Positions 56,286-64,000 of a stretch of 64,000 nucleotides of DNA are shown here, piece after piece (within the stretch, counting starts at the first letter, position 1; every line of letters starts with the position of its first letter). Origin of the DNA: an uncultured Pontibacter sp. (lineage in GTDB: Bacteria > Bacteroidota > Bacteroidia > Cytophagales > Hymenobacteraceae). A program made the position numbers and the translations under genes. Location: assembly GCF_947495565.1 (NCBI RefSeq), contig NZ_CANLZM010000015.1:58532-122531 (forward strand). The letters are read 5' to 3'. The notes beneath the pieces are model-generated. The model saw nothing but the letters and a program-made list of their open reading frames with translations. It was not told where the DNA came from and ran no database searches.

Positions 56286-58565
56286 TTGCGTTATACTTAT
56301 ACTTTTTTCCTGTTTTTGATGATGATGCTCCCGCAAGTGCTGCAGGCGCAGGAGCTATACAGCGGCTATGTATTGGGTGCCGGTACAGAGCAGCCGCTTC
56401 AGGGCGTAACAGTTACTGCCAGCTCAGGCGAGCAAGGCATCAGCAACGAGAACGGATATTTCAGTTTGGCAACACCTGGTGCTGCCAGGCGACTTGTTTT
56501 TAGCTATATCGGCTACAGAACAGAAATAATTAACAGCCCTAGCGGCAGCCAGGAATTGCGGGTGCTGCTGCAGCCGGATGCAGCCAGCCTGCAGGAGGTG
56601 GTGATTACCGGCTACGAAACTAACCGGCCGCTGCTGCAAACTGCCGGGGCGGTAAGTATAATTGAGCGGGAGGTGATAGAGCGTTTCGATGAAAGCTCTC
56701 TTGTGCGGGCGGTAAATACGGTGCCAGGCGTGAGAATGGAGGAGCGGGCACCTGCCAGCTACCGCATCTCAATACGTGGAAGTGCCCTGCGCTCGCCTTA
56801 CGGCATCCGAAACGTAAAGCTATACTACGATGGCATTCCGTTTACAGAGGCAAACGGTACTACGGCGCTTAATTTAATGGATGCGTCTAATATAGGAAGT
56901 ATAGAAGTGCTGAAAGGCCCGACCGGAAGTATGTACGGAGCAGGTACAGGCGGCACAGTGCTGCTGGAGCCACGGCGTGCCGCTGCCGGAGAGCAGTCTT
57001 TGGAAGTAGGGGCGATGACTGGCTCTTTTGGGTTGAGGCGATACACTGCTACGGCACGCGTAGGAAGTGAAAAGAGCAGCATACTGGTGCAGTATGCACG
57101 GCAGGAGTATGACGGACATCGGCAGCAGTCGGCGGTAGACCGTGAGGTGCTGCTGCTAAGTTCTGAGTTTAAGCCGTCTGATAAACGCACTTTGGCCGCT
57201 AACCTGATTTACTCTGATTTATACTATGAGTTGCCAGGCGGGTTAACAGAGGAGCAATATGCAGAAGACCCAAGCCAGGCGCGCGGCGGTATGTTCGGAA
57301 GTGTGGCGCAGAACGCCTCTATGAATCAAAGAGGAGTAAATGTGGGGCTGAAGCAGGAGTATACTTTCAATGAGAGGTTCAGCAACACCACCTCCGTTTA
57401 TGGCCTGCACCGTTTCCGTAATCATCCTTTCAACACCGACTATGAGCGCAACACGAACCAGGAATTTGGCGGCCGAACCAGTTTTGCCTACAAGGCGCAG
57501 CTCGGAAGTATAGGCGCTACTTTTACGGCAGGCGGGGAGTATCAGCGTGGATTTGAAGCTGCCCGAACCTATGACAACAACAGCGGCACGCCCGGCGACC
57601 TGCGCACCGACGATGAAGTGATTGCCAAGTCCGGGTTTGGTTTTGCTCAGGCCGAGTTTGAGCTGCCCGCCGATATAATTGCTACAGCCGCGCTCAGCCT
57701 GAACGATACCAAGTATGAAATCACGCGCCTGCACCAGGTAAGCAGCGGCAACTACAAGTATAACCGCGATTTTGAAGCTGTGCTGTCGCCGAGGGTGGCG
57801 CTGCTGAAGCAACTAACGGATCAGGTAAGTATACATGCCAGCATTAGTTCTGGCTTCTCGCCGCCAACCGAAGAGGAAATCCTAACTTCCGATGGGCAAC
57901 TGAACGAGGAACTGGAGGCTGAGAAGGGCACCAACTATGAGGCAGGCATTCGTGGCTTTGGCCTAGGCGGCAACTTATACTTTGATGTGGTGGGTTATTA
58001 CTTCAAGTTAAAGGAAACCATCGTAAGCCGCCAGGATGTATCCAGTGTGGCTGTATTCAGGAATGTGGGCAATACCGACCAAAAAGGCATCGAGGCGAAT
58101 ATAAGTTATACTTTGGTAAATGAGCCTACGCAGCAGCTGAGCCTGCTCAAAGTATGGACCAGCTATACTTACAGCCATTTCCGGTTTGATGAGTATCAGC
58201 AGAATGAGAACAACTACTCCGGCAACGAGCTAACAGGTGTGGCGCCACATGCCGCCACTGCTGGCCTAGATGTAAGCACCAGCTTCGGTTTATACCTGAA
58301 CCTGACAGCTAATTACGTAGATGAAATCCCTTTAAATGATGAGAATACCGTGTATGCCGACAGTTACTTGGTGGCCGGTGCTAGGCTGGGTATAAAACGA
58401 CAGTTAGGGCAGCATTTTGGGCTGGAGTTATTTAGCGGTATAGACAATCTTTCAGATAAAAAGTATAGTCTGGGCAACGACCTCAATGCGTTTGGAGGTC
58501 GGTTTTTTCAGCCGGCACCTGGGCGTAACTACTACGGCGGCCTTAGCCTGAAGTATAACTTATAA
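56286..58565 (+). CDS. TonB-dependent receptor with carboxypeptidase-regulatory-like domain
   Basis: LQGVTVTASSGEQGISNENGYFSLATPGAARRLVFSYIGYRTE; VPGVRMEERAPASYRISIRGSALRSPYGIRNVKLYYDGIPFTEANG; TTG start likely. Confidence 0.92.
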   Translation: MRYTYTFFLFLMMMLPQVLQAQELYSGYVLGAGTEQPLQGVTVTASSGEQGISNENGYFSLATPGAARRLVFSYIGYRTEIINSPSGSQELRVLLQPDAASLQEVVITGYETNRPLLQTAGAVSIIEREVIERFDESSLVRAVNTVPGVRMEERAPASYRISIRGSALRSPYGIRNVKLYYDGIPFTEANGTTALNLMDASNIGSIEVLKGPTGSMYGAGTGGTVLLEPRRAAAGEQSLEVGAMTGSFGLRRYTATARVGSEKSSILVQYARQEYDGHRQQSAVDREVLLLSSEFKPSDKRTLAANLIYSDLYYELPGGLTEEQYAEDPSQARGGMFGSVAQNASMNQRGVNVGLKQEYTFNERFSNTTSVYGLHRFRNHPFNTDYERNTNQEFGGRTSFAYKAQLGSIGATFTAGGEYQRGFEAARTYDNNSGTPGDLRTDDEVIAKSGFGFAQAEFELPADIIATAALSLNDTKYEITRLHQVSSGNYKYNRDFEAVLSPRVALLKQLTDQVSIHASISSGFSPPTEEEILTSDGQLNEELEAEKGTNYEAGIRGFGLGGNLYFDVVGYYFKLKETIVSRQDVSSVAVFRNVGNTDQKGIEANISYTLVNEPTQQLSLLKVWTSYTYSHFRFDEYQQNENNYSGNELTGVAPHAATAGLDVSTSFGLYLNLTANYVDEIPLNDENTVYADSYLVAGARLGIKRQLGQHFGLELFSGIDNLSDKKYSLGNDLNAFGGRFFQPAPGRNYYGGLSLKYNL

Positions 58566-58570
58566 GTTGT

Positions 58571-59173
58571 TTAGCGCCTTCTGTCGGGTATTGGTGGAAA
58601 TTCTGCCATGATATCAGCCACAGCCAGGTTAATCCGCTCCATATCCTGAGAGGTAGGGTTGATGCCCGCTTCCGAAAAACCGCGCCATAGCAGTTGGTTG
58701 GTAGTTGGGTCGATAATATCAATAATAAGCGTGCCCGTCGGGAAGCTATGAATAGGTCTGTAGCCTGTTATCCCGTTTGTAGCATACCGAAAACGATAGC
58801 CAAACCAATAACTGTAGCCATAGCCAAAGCCTTCCGGAAAAGTATAATCCAAAGTCGGTACCTGGCTTGTATCTACGGCAAGATCATAGGCAATCAATAA
58901 ACTTGGGTTCTCTACTTCGGGGCGCAGGCCGTCTTTTACAAGTTCGCTGGCAATGGCTTCTTTTATGCGCTGGTCTAGCAGCAGGTTAAACTGTGGGCCT
59001 GCACCGCCTGCCCGAGGCTTAGGTACTTCTGCAGTATACCAGTTAAAAGTCCGGAACCGCGTGAAATCTACAGTAGGGTCATAAAAGAACTTCCTGCCAG
59101 CCGAAGGAATGCGGGAGCAGCTGGCTAACGTCAGAAGTATCAGGAGGAAAGTATAGAAATGGCTTGTTTTCAT
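58571..59173 (-). CDS. DUF4136 domain lipoprotein
   Basis: Lipobox LTLASCSR; DFTRFRTFNWY...LDQRIKEAIASELVKDGLR. Confidence 0.88.
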   Translation of the reverse strand: MKTSHFYTFLLILLTLASCSRIPSAGRKFFYDPTVDFTRFRTFNWYTAEVPKPRAGGAGPQFNLLLDQRIKEAIASELVKDGLRPEVENPSLLIAYDLAVDTSQVPTLDYTFPEGFGYGYSYWFGYRFRYATNGITGYRPIHSFPTGTLIIDIIDPTTNQLLWRGFSEAGINPTSQDMERINLAVADIMAEFPPIPDRRR

Positions 59174-59373
59174 GATGTGTTAAATAAGGGCTGTTAATGA
59201 TACATGGCTGCTGCGCCTCTAGTTATAGTATACTGATTTATAAGCACAGAAGTATAGCAGCACAAATATATGGATAAATTTTTTTGAGTAAACGCCTTAG
59301 CAGTGGCGGTATTATGCTAACGCATCAGTAAAATGGCTGCGGCTAAAGTATAAAGATAAGAATCGGCCAAAAA

Positions 59374-59407
59374 CACAAAAGCCTGACCAAATGGCCAGGC
59401 TTTTGTG
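59374..59407. terminator. Terminator downstream of gcvP
   Basis: CACAAAAGCCTG / CAGGCTTTTGTG. Confidence 0.8.
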
Positions 59408-59426
59408 CTGTAAAATCAGGAGCGGG

Positions 59427-62345
59427 TTAGCCAACGGCTACCATCTCGTTTCCATTCTCGTCATAAGCTTCAATCGGGGCGCAAGAGCAAACCAGGTTAC
59501 GGTCGCCGTAGGCGCTGTCGATGCGGCTAACAGTTGGCCATACTTTGTTGTCGCGCAGGTAAGCCATCGGGAACACCGCTTTCTCGCGAGAGTAAGGGCG
59601 ATCCCAGTTTTCTACCATCACCACTTTAGCTGTGTGCGGCGCGTTTTTAAGTACGTTGTTTTTCTGGTCAGCCTTTCCTGCTTCTACCTCACGTATCTCC
59701 TCACGGATCGAGATCATCACATCACAGAATCTGTCCAGTTCTTCCTGTGCCTCAGACTCTGTTGGCTCCACCATCAATGTGCCCGCAACCGGGAACGATA
59801 CCGTGGGTGCATGGAAACCATAGTCCATAAGACGCTTCGCGATATCCTCTACCTCTACGCCAAACTTCTTAAACTCGCGGCAATCCAGAATCATTTCGTG
59901 TGCGCAGCGGCCATTTTTGCCTACATACAGCACCGGATAGTGCTTCTCTAAGCGTGCCTTAATATAGTTGGCGTTCAGAATAGCTACCTTCGTTGCCTCT
60001 GTCAAACCTTCACCGCCCATCATGGCAATGTAAGCATAAGATATCGGCAGGATAGAAGCAGAACCCCAAGGAGCAGCAGATACAGCGTGAATAGCGTTTT
60101 CGCCGTTGATTTTTCTTACCGCGTGTCCCGGAAGGAACGGAGCAAGATCTTTCACCACACCGATCGGGCCCATGCCAGGGCCACCGCCACCGTGCGGAAT
60201 GCAGAATGTCTTGTGCAGGTTCAGGTGGCAAACGTCAGCACCGATATGCGCCGGAGAAGTTAAACCTACCTGCGCGTTCATGTTGGCGCCATCCATATAA
60301 ACACGGCCACCGTTGTCGTGGATAACCTGGCAGATCTCAATGATGCTTTCCTCATACACACCGTGTGTGGAAGGATACGTCACCATCAGGCAAGACAACT
60401 CATTTTTATACTGCTCAGCTTTCGCACGTAGGTCGGCTACATCAATGTTGCCTTTCTCATCGCACTTCACAATCACTACTTTCATACCGGCCATTACCGC
60501 AGAAGCAGGATTGGTGCCGTGTGCAGAAGAAGGAATCAAAGCAATGTTGCGGTGATGATCGCCACGCGACTCATGGTAAGCACGAATTACCATTAGACCA
60601 GCATACTCGCCCTGTGCGCCAGAGTTTGGCTGCAGCGACACAGCATCAAAACGAGTGATTTCACATAACCAAGCCTCCAGGTCAGTAAAGATCTGCTCAT
60701 AACCTTTGGTTTGGTCGGCTGGGGCAAATGGGTGCAACTGCCCGATCTCTGGCCAGGTAACCGGAATCATCTCGACAGTAGCGTTCAGCTTCATGGTGCA
60801 AGAGCCAAGCGGAATCATGGAGTGAACCAAAGAGATATCTTTATTCTCCAGGTGCTTCATGTAGCGCAGGATTTCGTGCTCTGAGTGATGCTCGTTAAAC
60901 ACATAATGCGTCAGGTAGTCGCTCTTACGGATCAGGCTCTCTGCCCAGGTAATTTCAGTCTCCTCCGGAAGCTCATTTATACTTAACACATCAGCAGACT
61001 TGCCGGCCACTTTCGCAAACACAGCCAGTATAGCTTTCACATCCTGCAGGTCGGTGTTCTGGTGCAGTGAAATGCCGATGTTGTTCTCTCCAAAATAACG
61101 GAAGTTGATGCCAGCTGCCTCAGCCTCTGTACGGATAGCGTCTCTCAACTCAGCGCTTTCCACGGCAATCTTCAGTGTATCGAAATACTGCTCGTTCTGC
61201 TGCTTAAAGCCAAGTGCCTGCAGGCCTTTTTCTAGTTGCTGCGCCAGTACGTGCGTGTTCAGGCCGATATACTTCAGGCGACGTGGGCCATGGTATACAG
61301 CATACATGCCAGCAATAACAGCCAGAAGTACCTGTGCTGTACAAATGTTAGAGGTAGCTTTTTCGCGGCGGATGTGCTGCTCACGTGTCTGCAGGGCCAT
61401 GCGGTAAGCCTTGTTACCCTCTGTGTCCACAGAAAGACCAATAATACGACCCGGAATCACGCGCTTAAAGGTATCTTTGGTAGCAAAGTATGCTGCGTGC
61501 GGTCCGCCAAAGCCCATCGGTACGCCAAAACGCTGGGTAGTGCCTACCACGGCATCCGCGCCCATCTCACCCGGAGGTGTTAGCAGCGTCAGCGAAAGAA
61601 TGTCGGCAGCCACAGCTACAAATGCTTCGTTTGCGTGCGCTTTAGAAATAAAGTCAGTATAATCGAAAATGGCACCATCGGCAGCAGGGTATTGTACCAG
61701 GGCACCAAATAAAGTCTCGTCAGAGAAATCAACCTCGCGGTGGTCTCCAATTACCAGTTCAATGCCTATCGGTGTAGCGCGCGACATCAGTACATCAATT
61801 GTCTGTGGCAGCACGTGCTCCGATACAAAGAAACGGTTAGCGTTTTTGCGGGATCCTTTACGCTGAGAGAAGAACATAGCCATAGCCTCGGCAGCGGCAG
61901 TGCCTTCATCCAGTAAAGAAGCATTGGCGATCTCCATACCTGTCAGGTCCATCACCATGGTCTGGTAGTTGATCAGCGCTTCCAGTCGGCCTTGTGCAAT
62001 CTCAGCCTGGTAAGGAGTGTAGGCAGTATACCAGCCCGGATTCTCCATAATATTACGAAGTATAACCGGAGGTAAAATAGTATCGTTGTAGCCAAGCCCG
62101 ATGTAAGACTTGTACACTTTGTTTTGCTTGGCGATCTGTGAGAACTTGTTCAGGAAGTCTCTCTCGGAAAGCGCGGCAGGAAGGTTGAGAGGCTTCTTCA
62201 GTCGGATGGCGGCTGGTACAGTCTCCTCAATCAGTTGGTCCAGTGTTTCTGCGCCAATAGTGCGCAGCATGTCCTGCATTTGCTCTTTGTCGGGGCCGTT
62301 GTGGCGCTCCTTAAATACATCAGCAGGTTTGGTCTTAAAGATCAT
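59427..62345 (-). CDS. gcvP: Glycine dehydrogenase (decarboxylating), P-protein
   Basis: [70 protein letters not shown]. Confidence 0.98.
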   Translation of the reverse strand: MIFKTKPADVFKERHNGPDKEQMQDMLRTIGAETLDQLIEETVPAAIRLKKPLNLPAALSERDFLNKFSQIAKQNKVYKSYIGLGYNDTILPPVILRNIMENPGWYTAYTPYQAEIAQGRLEALINYQTMVMDLTGMEIANASLLDEGTAAAEAMAMFFSQRKGSRKNANRFFVSEHVLPQTIDVLMSRATPIGIELVIGDHREVDFSDETLFGALVQYPAADGAIFDYTDFISKAHANEAFVAVAADILSLTLLTPPGEMGADAVVGTTQRFGVPMGFGGPHAAYFATKDTFKRVIPGRIIGLSVDTEGNKAYRMALQTREQHIRREKATSNICTAQVLLAVIAGMYAVYHGPRRLKYIGLNTHVLAQQLEKGLQALGFKQQNEQYFDTLKIAVESAELRDAIRTEAEAAGINFRYFGENNIGISLHQNTDLQDVKAILAVFAKVAGKSADVLSINELPEETEITWAESLIRKSDYLTHYVFNEHHSEHEILRYMKHLENKDISLVHSMIPLGSCTMKLNATVEMIPVTWPEIGQLHPFAPADQTKGYEQIFTDLEAWLCEITRFDAVSLQPNSGAQGEYAGLMVIRAYHESRGDHHRNIALIPSSAHGTNPASAVMAGMKVVIVKCDEKGNIDVADLRAKAEQYKNELSCLMVTYPSTHGVYEESIIEICQVIHDNGGRVYMDGANMNAQVGLTSPAHIGADVCHLNLHKTFCIPHGGGGPGMGPIGVVKDLAPFLPGHAVRKINGENAIHAVSAAPWGSASILPISYAYIAMMGGEGLTEATKVAILNANYIKARLEKHYPVLYVGKNGRCAHEMILDCREFKKFGVEVEDIAKRLMDYGFHAPTVSFPVAGTLMVEPTESEAQEELDRFCDVMISIREEIREVEAGKADQKNNVLKNAPHTAKVVMVENWDRPYSREKAVFPMAYLRDNKVWPTVSRIDSAYGDRNLVCSCAPIEAYDENGNEMVAVG

Positions 62346-62582
62346 AACGATGTTATATTAGTCTGGAATTTTTTGGGTTTTCTGCTCCTTCGGAAGCCAG
62401 CCTGTCGCCAGTTCCTAACTCTTGCTACAAAAGTAGTAATACTTTATTATATTGAAGCATCAAAGCTAAATAGTTAAAGATGCGCAGCAGAGTATAATAA
62501 CCTGAAGTATAAGCGCGAGCACCGGCTTTTGTTTATACATTCAAACACAAAAACAACGGCAACAATTCAACCTGAAAGTCTT

Positions 62583-63824
62583 ATGAGCAACCTGAAGATC
62601 GGCATCATCAAAGAAGGTAAAGTACCAGTAGACAAGCGTGTGCCACTTACTCCTAAAAAATGCGTGGAGGCCATGCAGGAGTTTGCAGCGATGCAGGTGG
62701 TGGTGCAGCCAAGTGGTATCCGTTGCTTTACCGACGCCGAGTACCAGGAGCTTGATATTCCGCTGCAGCAGGATTTATCTGACTGCGATGTGCTGATGGG
62801 GGTGAAGGAGGTGCCTGTAGAGTTGCTGGTTCCGAATAAGACCTATCTGTTCTTTTCCCATACTATAAAAAAGCAGCCGCATAACGCCAAACTGCTTCGG
62901 GCCATACTTGACAAGAACATCACCCTGATAGATTACGAGCTGCTAAAAACACCGGAAGGGCAGCGGGTAGTTGCCTTTGGCCGATACGCTGGCATTGTGG
63001 GCGCTTATAACGGAGTACTTACCTACGGCAAAAAGCATAAGCTATTTGACCTAAAGCCGGCCTACCTCTGCCATGAGATGGAGGACATGCAGGAAGAGTA
63101 TTTTAAAGTAAAACTGCCGCCGATCAAAATTGCCATCACCGGAGGCGGGCGTGTGGCCTGCGGTGCTATGGAGGTGCTCGATAAGATGGAGATAAGAAGG
63201 GTGAGCGTATTTGACTACCTGTACAAGCAGTTCTCAGAGCCTGTTTATGCCCAGCTGCACTCCGGCGATTATAATGCCCGCCCCGATGTAGAAGTATGGG
63301 ATTCGCCGGACTTCTATGCCAACCCACACTTATATAAGAGTACCTTTCGCAAATTTACCAAAGTTACCGATCTGCTGATGGCCTGCGCCTACTGGGACCC
63401 ACGCGCACCAAAGCTCTTTACAGAAGAAGACACCCGCAACCCGGATTTTAAAATAGACACCATTGCCGATATAACCTGTGATGTGAACGGCTCTATACCT
63501 ACCACCAAGCGTGCTACTACAATAGAGGAGCCAGCCTACGATTACAACCCGGCTACAGGAGAACTGGAGCAGCCATACTTCCGAGCCAGCAATATAACAG
63601 TGATGGCCGTGGACAATCTACCTTGCGAACTTCCGCGCAACGCCTCCCGTGACTTTGGTCGCCACTTAATAGATAATGTATTCCCCCAGTTTTTCAACGG
63701 AGATGCAGGTGGCATGCTAGCGCGAGGTACTATAGCTAAAAGTGGTAAGCTGATGCCCCTTTATAGTTACTTACAAGAATATGCTGACAGTGCAATAAGT
63801 AATAAGGAGAGGCAAGAGGTATAG
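62583..63824 (+). CDS. Alanine dehydrogenase/PNT N-terminal domain, saccharopine dehydrogenase (Lys1)-like NAD(P)-dependent oxidoreductase
   Basis: IGIIKEGKVPVDKRVPLTPKKC; GRYAGIVGAYNGV; IAITGGGRVACGAMEVLDKM; start adjusted to MSNLKIG. Confidence 0.85.
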   Translation: MSNLKIGIIKEGKVPVDKRVPLTPKKCVEAMQEFAAMQVVVQPSGIRCFTDAEYQELDIPLQQDLSDCDVLMGVKEVPVELLVPNKTYLFFSHTIKKQPHNAKLLRAILDKNITLIDYELLKTPEGQRVVAFGRYAGIVGAYNGVLTYGKKHKLFDLKPAYLCHEMEDMQEEYFKVKLPPIKIAITGGGRVACGAMEVLDKMEIRRVSVFDYLYKQFSEPVYAQLHSGDYNARPDVEVWDSPDFYANPHLYKSTFRKFTKVTDLLMACAYWDPRAPKLFTEEDTRNPDFKIDTIADITCDVNGSIPTTKRATTIEEPAYDYNPATGELEQPYFRASNITVMAVDNLPCELPRNASRDFGRHLIDNVFPQFFNGDAGGMLARGTIAKSGKLMPLYSYLQEYADSAISNKERQEV

Positions 63825-63897
63825 TATAGTATAGTATAGTATAGTATAGTATAGTATAGTATAGTATAGTATAGTATAGTATAGTATAGTATAGTAT
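63821..63897. repeat. Pentanucleotide tandem repeat (ATAGT)15 plus partial copy
   Basis: 15 uninterrupted ATAGT units 63821-63895; the first unit contains the TAG stop codon of the upstream CDS. Confidence 0.97.
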
Positions 63898-63924
63898 GAG
63901 CGATAATGATAAATAGAAACTAAA

Positions 63925-63961
63925 AAAGGAGCCCGCGCAGCAATGCCGGGCTTCTTTTTTG
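63925..63961. terminator. Rho-independent terminator
   Basis: GGAGCCCG...CGGGCTTC followed by TTTTTT. Confidence 0.75.
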
Positions 63962-64000
63962 CCCGCTGAAAAGCGCCATCTGATGACAGGCAGCTGATCA

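Noticed and set aside
63821-63897. Possible CRISPR-like array
   Set aside because: Simple 5-bp tandem repeat with no spacers; no cas genes.
1-64000. tRNA, rRNA, riboswitch or phage modules
   Set aside because: No recognisable cloverleaf, rRNA core or phage structural gene was seen by eye; tRNAscan-SE and Infernal would be needed to exclude small RNAs.
1-64000. AAGTATA as a simple -10 promoter element
   Set aside because: Too frequent inside coding sequence and on both strands. The Bacteroidota -7 consensus (TANNTTTG) differs, so promoter function cannot explain the count, although some copies may overlap promoters.

Overview
About 64 kb of a Bacteroidota chromosome. By gene content and protein style it looks Cytophagales/Hymenobacteraceae-like (Pontibacter-type), but that taxonomy is inference. 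There are roughly 47 supportable protein-coding genes and no rRNA, tRNA, CRISPR array, prophage or intact IS element that I could recognise. Most content is core metabolism: def-ruvX, hemB, sdaA, nuoABC + nuoD, lutB, ispF, lipA, a fused 2-oxoacid dehydrogenase E1, gcvP and a Lys1/AlaDH-like dehydrogenase. Also present are Bacteroidota envelope and secretion genes: two TonB receptors, three T9SS cargo proteins, PorP/SprF and OmpA. Signals worth following: (1) the heptamer AAGTATA/TATACTT is roughly ten-fold or more over-represented on both strands, inside and outside genes; (2) a family of short REP-like intergenic palindromes; (3) an AT-rich orphan ORF bracketed by identical 27-bp repeats between nuoC and nuoD; (4) a ~250-bp highly structured intergenic palindromic element before nuoA; (5) a 15-copy ATAGT pentamer array that starts in the stop codon of the last gene; (6) a DUF4856 / imelysin / HTTM / TonB-receptor locus, probably for metal uptake; (7) a three-gene T9SS type-B cassette with a very large ice-binding-domain + DUF11 + Ig-like repeat protein; (8) a CZB-like domain that has lost most zinc ligands; (9) candidate MarR operators on a MarR-AKR-OYE cluster.
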